Of a stretch of 59,337 nt of DNA, positions 53,490 to 59,337 are shown one piece after another. The notes beneath the pieces are model-generated. The model saw only the letters and a program-made list of their open reading frames with translations. It had not been told where the DNA came from and did not search any database. Source of the stretch: Pseudomonadota bacterium (GTDB lineage: Bacteria; Pseudomonadota; Gammaproteobacteria; Xanthomonadales; Rhodanobacteraceae); contig JAEYZH010000196.1 of assembly GCA_023430685.1 (NCBI GenBank), forward strand, positions 1 to 59,337, in the 5' to 3' direction. Positions within the stretch are counted from its first letter, which is position 1. Each line of letters opens with the position of its first letter. Made by a program: the position numbers and the translations under genes.

Positions 53490-54941
53490 TCAGCCGTCGA
53501 ACCCATCGATGAAGATCGTGTCGGTTCCGCCCGGCGGGCCGAGGTTGCCGTCGAAATCGATGTCCTGCGCCGTGATCGCCCCGCCGGCACCGCCATCGGC
53601 GTCGTCCTGCCAGACCCAGGCCGCGAACGGACCCGAAGCCAGGGCGCCCGTCAGGCGCGCCGTGTCGGTCGCGCCCGTCTTGATCGACACCGGCTGCGAT
53701 GCCCACGCGGCGTCCCCGGCGGCGTCGAGTCGCGTGACCTGGATCGGCATCGGTTGCGGCGAGCTTCCGCTCGCCCAGGAGAACAGCGCACCGTCCGCGA
53801 GCGCGAGAACGCCGGGCTGCGATCGATCGATCGTGGACTGCGCGACGAGCACCTTGCCATCGTCGCCCCATTGGCGCGTTCCGCCTGGATCGACCCGCTG
53901 CGCGCGGACGCCGATCTGGCTCTGCGTGAGCGCGTCGGCGACGCGCCATATCGCGTAGATGTCGCCACTGGCAGGGTCATACGCACCGACCGGAGAGGTG
54001 TGCGTCAGAGCCGCGTCGGTCGCGAGCAACACGCCGTTCTGCGCGAATGCAGCGGTGCCGTCGGCGAGGACGTGCTGCGCGCGTGCGCTGCCGGCCGTGC
54101 TGACCGTGTACCAGACGAATACGGCGCCTCCCGCACCGTCGGGCACGAAGTCCGGCGTGTAGCCGAACTGCATCGCGCCGCCGCTGCCGTCGAACACCTT
54201 GACCGGTTCGGCGCCCCATAGCGGCGCGCCGTCCGCGCCCGCGAATTTCTGCGTCCAGTACTGGCGGTTCTGCACCGACAACCAGGCCGCCCACGAGGCG
54301 ATCACCGACCCGTCGTCGGCGGCGTGCAGGTCGGCCATCAGGAAGAAGCCCGCAGGAGGCGTCACGAATACGCCGTCGCCCCAGAGCGCTACGCCGTCGG
54401 CATCGACCTTCTGCAAGCCGATCGAGCCGTCCGACGCGGACCACGCGACGACCACGCCCCCGTCGCTGGTCGCGGCGACCGACGGCGAATGCACGTCGCC
54501 CGCATCCGCACTGACGACGATGCCGGTCGCGCCCCAGGCGAGCGTGCCGTCTGGCGCGATGCGGTTGACCGCCGCCTGCACGATGCCGGACTCCTCGTAC
54601 CGGTAGGCGATCAGCGCATCGCCGTTCGCATCGATCGCAAGGCCGTAGTCCTCGGTCGACGTGAAGCCGCGATCGGCAACCCGCACGCCGTTGTGACTCC
54701 ACTGCTCGACGCCGTCGGCGGAGAGTCGCTGCAGGTAGACGTCGTAGCCGCTGCCCGCGTCGAACCAGCTCACGTAGAAGCCGCCGTCGGCGGTCGCGAC
54801 GAGCTTGGGCTGCACCTGGCCCCCGGGCCGGTCGGCGAGCACGAGGTTCTGCGCGGGATCGTCGGACCACTGCGCATGCAGGCCGGGCGAAACGAACGCG
54901 GCGGCGCAGAGCGCGCCCGCGAGGACGGTGCGAATGGTCAT
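53490..54941 (-). CDS. Exported beta-repeat protein with C-terminal F-x-D-G-F motif
   Basis: 483 residues. A signal peptide (V-L-A-G-A-L-C-A-A-A-F-V) precedes 440 residues of recurring strands such as D-G-G-F-Y-V-S-W, D-G-G-V-V-V-A-W-S and G-A-V-F-V-W-Y, each followed by an x-x-A-D-G-x-x-x-W segment. This looks like a beta-propeller-type repeat. The end is D-T-I-F-I-D-G-F-D-G. No enzyme motif seen; function unknown. Confidence 0.75.
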   Translation of the reverse strand: MTIRTVLAGALCAAAFVSPGLHAQWSDDPAQNLVLADRPGGQVQPKLVATADGGFYVSWFDAGSGYDVYLQRLSADGVEQWSHNGVRVADRGFTSTEDYGLAIDANGDALIAYRYEESGIVQAAVNRIAPDGTLAWGATGIVVSADAGDVHSPSVAATSDGGVVVAWSASDGSIGLQKVDADGVALWGDGVFVTPPAGFFLMADLHAADDGSVIASWAAWLSVQNRQYWTQKFAGADGAPLWGAEPVKVFDGSGGAMQFGYTPDFVPDGAGGAVFVWYTVSTAGSARAQHVLADGTAAFAQNGVLLATDAALTHTSPVGAYDPASGDIYAIWRVADALTQSQIGVRAQRVDPGGTRQWGDDGKVLVAQSTIDRSQPGVLALADGALFSWASGSSPQPMPIQVTRLDAAGDAAWASQPVSIKTGATDTARLTGALASGPFAAWVWQDDADGGAGGAITAQDIDFDGNLGPPGGTDTIFIDGFDG

Positions 54942-55043
54942 GGCGATTCCCCCGAATGCCGGTAGCGGACCGCACGAGTATGCCGGTGCGTGGTGCGCGG
55001 CGCACCTCGCGGCCCGGCTATCGCGCGGATCGGCGCACGCCGT

Positions 55044-55757
55044 TCACCACTCGGTCCGCTCGGGCAGCAGTCCGTGCAGCTCCGCATCCGTGAGGTTGCG
55101 CCACTGCCCGACCTTGAGCGCGCCGAGCTTCACGTTGACGATGCGCACGCGCCGCAGCTGGGTCACGCGATAGCCGAACGCGGCCGCCATCAGGCGGATC
55201 TGGCGATTGAGCCCCTGGGTCAGCACGATGCGGAAGCCGAACTTCGCGATGCGCGTCGCGCGGCAGGGTTTGGTCATCTGGTTGTGGATGCGCACGCCGC
55301 GCGCCATGCCCGCGAGGAATTCCGGCGTGACCGGCCTGTTCACCGCGACGAGGTATTCCTTCTCGTGGCGGTTCTCCGAACGCAGGATCTCGTTGACGAT
55401 GTCGCCGTTGCTGGTCAGCAGGATCAGGCCTTCCGAATCCTTGTCGAGCCGCCCTACGGGGAAGATGCGCTGCTGGTGGTCGACGAAATCGATGATGTTG
55501 CCGCCGACCTCGCGCTCGGTCGTGCAAGTGATGCCGACCGGCTTGTTGAGCGCGATGTAGACATGCCGGCGCGACTTGCCGCTCGAGCGCCGCGCGAGCA
55601 GCGCCTGGCCGTCGACGAGCACCTCGTCGCCTTCCTCGACCTGGGTGCCGATGCCGGCCGCGCGGCCATTGACGGTCACGCGCTTCTCCGCGATCAGCCG
55701 ATCGGCTTCGCGACGCGAGCAATAACCGGACTCTGCAATATGCTTGTTCAGGCGCAT
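55044..55757 (-). CDS. rluF: 23S rRNA pseudouridine synthase RluF type
   Basis: 237 residues. An N-terminal S4 domain (R-L-N-K-H-I-A-E-S-G-Y-C-S-R-R-E-A-D) is followed by the synthase core with V-G-R-L-D-K-D-S-E-G-L-I-L-L-T (catalytic Asp) and L-N-R-Q-I-R-L-M. The I-T-C-T-T-E segment and the length favour RluF, which modifies U2604 of 23S rRNA, over RluB/RluE. It is divergent from the OsmC-like gene. Confidence 0.87.
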   Translation of the reverse strand: MRLNKHIAESGYCSRREADRLIAEKRVTVNGRAAGIGTQVEEGDEVLVDGQALLARRSSGKSRRHVYIALNKPVGITCTTEREVGGNIIDFVDHQQRIFPVGRLDKDSEGLILLTSNGDIVNEILRSENRHEKEYLVAVNRPVTPEFLAGMARGVRIHNQMTKPCRATRIAKFGFRIVLTQGLNRQIRLMAAAFGYRVTQLRRVRIVNVKLGALKVGQWRNLTDAELHGLLPERTEW

Positions 55758-55825
55758 GCGTGCATTCTAAGCGCCCGGCGCCGTCGCCACGACGGTCCGG
55801 TCCCATGAATTGAACGGAGGCGAGC

Positions 55826-56251
55826 ATGAAGAAGCGTGCATCGGCGGTATGGATCGGCAGCATTCGCGAAGGCCAGGGCACGATCTCGACCGAGACCGGC
55901 GTGCTGCGCGAGGCGCCCTACGGATTCAAGTCGCGCTTCGAGGATGGCCCCGGCACCAATCCCGAGGAACTCATCGGCGCGGCGCACGCTGGGTGCTTCT
56001 CGATGGCGCTGTCGCTGATCCTCGGCAACGCGGGCCTGACCGCGGAGCGCATCGAGACCTCGGCCGAGATCACGCTCGAGAAGATCGGCGACGGCTTCCA
56101 GATCACCGCGAGCCATCTCACGGTCAATGCGAAGGTGCCCGGCACGGATCAGGACGGGTTCCTCAAGCTCGCGACGCAGGCGAAGGAAGGCTGTCCGGTG
56201 TCGAAGCTGCTCAATGCGAAGATCACGATGGACGCGACGCTGGTCGGCTGA
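55826..56251 (+). CDS. OsmC family peroxidase
   Basis: 141 residues. The two redox Cys of the family are present: A-H-A-G-C-F-S-M-A-L-S and E-G-C-P-V-S-K-L-L. N-terminal G-x-G-T-I-S-T-E-T-G matches OsmC type. It should reduce organic hydroperoxides in the cytoplasm. It is divergent from rluF, and downstream lies a stem-loop palindrome (56292-56380). Confidence 0.92.
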   Translation: MKKRASAVWIGSIREGQGTISTETGVLREAPYGFKSRFEDGPGTNPEELIGAAHAGCFSMALSLILGNAGLTAERIETSAEITLEKIGDGFQITASHLTVNAKVPGTDQDGFLKLATQAKEGCPVSKLLNAKITMDATLVG

Positions 56252-56291
56252 GCGATTGCGATCGCGGCTGCCCGGCGCAGCGAGCAGGAAA

Positions 56292-56380
56292 CGTGCGGGA
56301 GGGGCTTCAGCGCCGATGGGCCGCGCGTAGGGCCGAGGTCGTGCAAGACACTCGGGACTGAAGCCCCTCCCACCCAAGCT
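56292..56380. repeat. Palindromic element with GGGAGGGGCTTCAG arms
   Basis: The left arm GGGAGGGGCTTCAG and right arm CTGAAGCCCCTCCC are perfectly inverted and separated by about 55 bases. It lies after the OsmC gene and could act as terminator or be another dispersed repeat. Confidence 0.75.
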
Positions 56381-56476
56381 CGTGGCTGACGTCCCTCAGG
56401 CAGATCGCTCGCGGGGATGCACGAAGCCCCGCGCCGGTGTAGAACGTGCATTCTCGCCATGACGAATGCGATCGAG

Positions 56477-56929
56477 ATGCGCCGCGTGCCTTTGCTGCTG
56501 TCGATCCTGGTCCTGCTCGCCGCCTGCGGCTCGGTGCCACGCGATGCGCCGACGCCCGCCTCGCCCGTACCTGCGCCTGCGCCTGAAGCACCGGCGACGC
56601 TGCGCATCGAAGGCAGCGCTTCCTACCGCGAACGCATGGCCGTCGACGGCGCGCGGCTCGACGTGATCGTCGTCGACGCCGCTGCGGCGGACGCCGCGGG
56701 CCAGCCGGATGCAAGCGTCGCGCGATTCCGCTTCGAGCGACTCGCGGGGCCGCCGTACGCGTTCGGATTGGAACTCGATCGCGCGCACCTGCGTGCCGAT
56801 GCGCGTTTGCACGTACGCGCGTACCTGCGCGATTCGCAGGGACGGCTCGCGTTCGCGACGCCAACCCGCGTCGCGATCGTGCCTGGGCAGCAGCTCGACC
56901 TTCGCCTCGTACGCGTCACGCCACCGTAG
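56477..56929 (+). CDS. YbaY-like lipoprotein
   Basis: 150 residues. A short lipoprotein signal with L-A-A-C lipobox (about residues 14-17) and a Pro-rich linker precede a YbaY/YscW-type domain of about 100 residues (L-R-I-E-G-S-A-S-Y...R-F-E-R-L-A-G-P-P-Y-A-F-G-L-E-L-D). Function of this family is not established; some members act as chaperones of secretion proteins. An in-frame start at 56459 is possible. The stop TAG is the TAG of a family B repeat head. Confidence 0.75.
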   Translation: MRRVPLLLSILVLLAACGSVPRDAPTPASPVPAPAPEAPATLRIEGSASYRERMAVDGARLDVIVVDAAAADAAGQPDASVARFRFERLAGPPYAFGLELDRAHLRADARLHVRAYLRDSQGRLAFATPTRVAIVPGQQLDLRLVRVTPP

Positions 56930-57312
56930 GCTGGACGACCGCAGGTCGGCCGGCTGCCGTTGGCGTTGAAGCAAGAGCGCCGGCCGCGCTTTGCGCGTCC
57001 AGCCTACAAGAGCGCAGATCGGCCGGCTGCCGTTGGCGTTGAGGCAAGAGCGCCGGCCGCGCTTTGCGCGTCCAGCCTACAAGAGCGCAGGTCGGCCGGC
57101 TGCCGTTGGCGTTGAGGCAAGAGCGCCGGCCGCGCTTTGCGCGTCCAGCCTACGAACGTTTTGTAGGCTGGACGAGCGCAGATCGGCCGGCTGCCGTTGG
57201 CGTTGAGGCAAGAGCGCCGGCCGCGCTTTGCGCGTCCAGCCTACAAGAGCGCGGCCGGCCGATGTTCTCGTCGAGGCAAGAGCGGCGGCCGCGCTTCGCG
57301 CGTCCAGCCTAC
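56926..57312. repeat. Family B array, five units
   Basis: The units end at about 57007, 57080, 57153, 57244 and 57312, each with GCGCGTCCAGCCTAC. The first and fourth keep the GTAGGCTGGACG left head; others begin with AAGAGCGC. The array fills the gap between the convergent ybaY-like and M28 genes and supplies both their stop codons (56927-56929 and 57309-57311). Confidence 0.92.
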
Positions 57313-58958
57313 TTCCGCTCGGATGCGCTCTTCTCGCGAATCACGCGGAACTCCGAATCGGCGCCCCAGCCCGGCCAGCGCGTCGAGTTCGCGAGGCCCT
57401 TGCCGAGGCGGTAGAGCATCGGCAGGTCGTGCGCCATGCCCGCGAACGTCCACTCGGCGCGCCACTCGTCGGCTGGCTGGTGGTAGCGCTTCTCGTTGTA
57501 GTCCTTGCCCTCGGCTTCGCCCGCGGCCTTGCCGCCTTCGACGAGGTCATCGCCCGAACCGTAAGACAGCGCCGGTACGCCGCGCTTGGCGAACGGGAAA
57601 TGATCGGAGCGGAAGAAGTATCCGGCTTCCGGATGCTGGTCGGTCACGTAGCTCATGCCTGCCGCCTTCCCTTCGGCAATCAGCGCGTCGAGCAGGTCCG
57701 ACTTCGCGCTACCCGACGTCGAGAAGTTGCGCGCGACGCCGCCCGGGCCGAGCGCATCCATGTTGATCACGGCGACCGTCTTGCCGAGCGGATAGAGCGG
57801 CTTGGATGCGTAGTACTCCGAACCGAGCAGGCCCTTCTCCTCCGCGGTCACAGCGAGGAACACGACGGACCGATCGGGCTTGGGGCCCTGCGCGAACGCG
57901 CGGCCGATCTCGATCAGCGCGGCGATCCCGGTCGCGTTGTCGACCGCGCCGTTGTAGATCGTGTCGCCGTTCGCGTCCGCCGCGCCGACGCCGAGATGGT
58001 CCCAGTGGCCGCCGTAGATCACGGTCTCGTCGGGACGCTTGGCGCCTTCGACGCGACCGACGATGTTGCGCGAGGTGACGACCTGGCTGTCGATGCGGTA
58101 GTCGGCCGCGAACGTCGCGCCCTTCAGTTCCACCGCCTTGAAGCCGCGCGCCTGCGCCTTCTTCTTGAGCGCGTCGTAGTCGAGCCCCGCGCGCTTGAAC
58201 AGGTCGGCTGCGAAATCGCGCTGGATCCAGCCTTCGATCGTCGGATGCGCGCTGCGCGGATCATCGCGCACGACGTCGAACATGTCGTTCGTGTTGGAGT
58301 TCTTGACCGTGGCCCAGCCGTACGAGGCCGGCGCGGTTTCGTGCACGACGAGCATGCCGAGCGCGCCCTGGCGCGCGGCTTCCTCGTATTTGTAAGTCCA
58401 GCGACCGTAGTAGGTCATCGCCTTGCCGCCGAACTCGCCTTCCCCGGTCTCGAAGTCCGGATCGTTGATCAGCGAGATCGCGATCTTGCCCTTGAGATCG
58501 ACGCCCTCGTAGTCGTTCCAGTTGCGCTCCGGCGCGTTGACGCCGTAGCCGACGAACACCAGCGGCACGTCCTTGACCGCGACCGACTTCGAGCCGTCGA
58601 CCGCGGCGCGAACGGCGATCTGCTCGCCCTGCGTCAGCGACTGCGAAGCGTCGCCGACCTTGACCGACAGCGTCGGCGTGCCTTCGATGCGCGCGCGCAG
58701 CAGCGGCACCGCCTGCGTCCAGGTGCGCTTGCCGTCGACGAGATCACCACCCGGCTCGAGGCCCGCCGCCTTGAACTGGTCGCTGACCCAGGCGACGGTT
58801 TTTTCCTCGCCCGCGGTACCGGGGCCGCGGCCTTCGAATGCATCGGAAGACAGCGTCTTGACGGAATCGGAGAGGCGCTTGGCATCGAACGTCGGCGCCT
58901 CGAGCGCGGACACCGCAAGCGGCAGGCAAAGCGCGAGTGCGCTGGCAACGAGTTTCAT
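57309..58958 (-). CDS. Exported M28 family zinc metallopeptidase
   Basis: 549 residues. Signal peptide about 1-21. A PA domain lies within about 110-230 and the M28 core follows: G-G-H-W-D-H-L-G (His ligand), G-A-V-D-N-A-T-G (bridging Asp), T-A-E-E-K-G-L-L-G-S-E-Y-Y (catalytic and binding Glu), I-N-M-D-A-L-G (Asp) and a late Y-H-Q-P-A-D-E (His). The set is complete for a di-zinc aminopeptidase. GAGGTGA lies before the ATG at 58958. The stop TAG comes from a family B repeat head. Confidence 0.92.
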   Translation of the reverse strand: MKLVASALALCLPLAVSALEAPTFDAKRLSDSVKTLSSDAFEGRGPGTAGEEKTVAWVSDQFKAAGLEPGGDLVDGKRTWTQAVPLLRARIEGTPTLSVKVGDASQSLTQGEQIAVRAAVDGSKSVAVKDVPLVFVGYGVNAPERNWNDYEGVDLKGKIAISLINDPDFETGEGEFGGKAMTYYGRWTYKYEEAARQGALGMLVVHETAPASYGWATVKNSNTNDMFDVVRDDPRSAHPTIEGWIQRDFAADLFKRAGLDYDALKKKAQARGFKAVELKGATFAADYRIDSQVVTSRNIVGRVEGAKRPDETVIYGGHWDHLGVGAADANGDTIYNGAVDNATGIAALIEIGRAFAQGPKPDRSVVFLAVTAEEKGLLGSEYYASKPLYPLGKTVAVINMDALGPGGVARNFSTSGSAKSDLLDALIAEGKAAGMSYVTDQHPEAGYFFRSDHFPFAKRGVPALSYGSGDDLVEGGKAAGEAEGKDYNEKRYHQPADEWRAEWTFAGMAHDLPMLYRLGKGLANSTRWPGWGADSEFRVIREKSASERK

Positions 58959-59041
58959 CGGGGTCACCTCGGACGCGGGGGAACCGTCCGATCCTAGTCA
59001 GCCGCCCGGGCCAATGCCACCCCCGCGAGGGGCGACCTGTG

Positions 59042-59224
59042 TCACTTGACGCCGGGACTCGGGTCCGGGTGGCGCTCGCGCCAGCGCGCGAGCGCGAGTG
59101 CATGCCGCTCGAGCGCCTCTTCATGCACATCGAGCACGCATCTCACGCATCCTCCACCGCAGCAATCGCCCGGGTCCGGCGGTTCGGGCGGGACCGGCGG
59201 TGGATCGTCGCAGGGCCGGCCCAT
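59042..59224 (-). CDS. Small Cys-rich protein of the oxidoreductase-like type
   Basis: 60 residues. Pro-rich start, then P-P-D-P-G-D-C-C-G-G-G-C-V-R-C-V-L-D, matching the short domain annotated as oxidoreductase-like N-terminal. Four Cys in C-C-x3-C-x2-C suggest a metal or Fe-S site. It begins two bases after the stop of the upstream thioredoxin gene, so the two are in one operon. Confidence 0.75.
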   Translation of the reverse strand: MGRPCDDPPPVPPEPPDPGDCCGGGCVRCVLDVHEEALERHALALARWRERHPDPSPGVK

Positions 59225-59226
59225 GG

Positions 59227-59337
59227 TCAGGCCCGCGGCAGGTGCAGCCGCACCCACTGCACGATCTGCGCGCTGCCGACCGCACCCGCCTGTCGCGCGA
59301 TTTCCTGGCCGCCCGCGAACAGCACGAGGGTCGGGAT
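59227..59337 (-). CDS. Thioredoxin, C-terminal end (5' end beyond the window)
   Basis: 36 residues are visible before the stop. They read I-P-T-L-V-L-F-A-G-G-Q-E-I-A-R-Q-A-G-A, including the cis-Pro loop I-P-T-L of thioredoxins. The G-Q-E-I-A-R-Q-A-G-A segment fits thioredoxin 2 (TrxC) better than TrxA. The active-site Cys pair lies outside the window, so the type is tentative. Confidence 0.75.
   Translation of the reverse strand: MPTLVLFAGGQEIARQAGAVGSAQIVQWVRLHLPRA

Overview
This window looks like chromosome of a GC-rich gammaproteobacterium of the Xanthomonadales, most likely a Rhodanobacteraceae/Dokdonella-type organism. The basis is the combination of yajQ, yebC, dbpA, rsmC, rsuA, rluF and a hutF-type histidine pathway, an ECF sigma factor next to a Ser/Thr kinase-TPR protein, a sedolisin with paired C-terminal beta repeats, many exported proteins and GTAG-headed REP elements. 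The placement is inferred from gene content; no rRNA or tRNA gene was seen.

Layout. 0-2.2 kb: end of a nucleotide pyrophosphatase/phosphodiesterase, an exported RidA-like protein and an exported lectin-fold protein. 2.2-5.0 kb: divergent hutF and hutI (histidine degradation). 5.4-11.2 kb: a secreted zinc metalloprotease divergent from an ECF sigma factor and a membrane Ser/Thr kinase with a TPR region. 11.2-22 kb: mostly housekeeping genes (HI0933-type flavoprotein, acyltransferase, dbpA, a 34-residue Lys-rich protein, a phosphodiester glycosidase, yajQ, amiD, the overlapping yajD-rsmC-rsuA operon and an ABC-F ATPase). 22.2-33.8 kb: a five-haem cytochrome with dockerin-like repeats, an LLM flavoenzyme, a methyltransferase, a queuosine-precursor transporter, a TPR protein, a sedolisin, yebC and a DUF1311 protein. 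34.5-43.4 kb: a probable minus-strand operon (DUF4386 protein, alpha/beta hydrolase, GlxA-type regulator, exported DJ-1/PfpI protein), then small enzymes, an ABC exporter and a tautomerase. 43.5-47.75 kb: an accessory islet of visibly lower GC with three orphan genes, an IS110 transposase remnant and a complete IS3-family element with a 4-bp target duplication. 47.9-54.9 kb: a cluster for exported proteins (cupredoxin, DUF1800, DUF1501, P-domain/FG-GAP protein, repeat protein). 55-59.3 kb: rluF, osmC-like, ybaY-like, an M28 peptidase and the 3' end of a thioredoxin gene followed by a small Cys-rich protein.

Two signals run across the window. First, at least three families of palindromic elements with a GTAG head fill the intergenic gaps. 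In seven genes the TAG of that head is exactly the stop codon, and two convergent gene pairs take both stops from the two ends of one array. In the commonest family, every complete unit pairs one GCGCAC-type arm with one GCCCAC-type arm. Second, five exported proteins that share no fold carry a short motif, [IL]-F-x-[DNS]-G-F-[DEG], at the C-terminus, straight after the signal peptide, or between domains. I know of no name for it. These are the best candidates for something undescribed.
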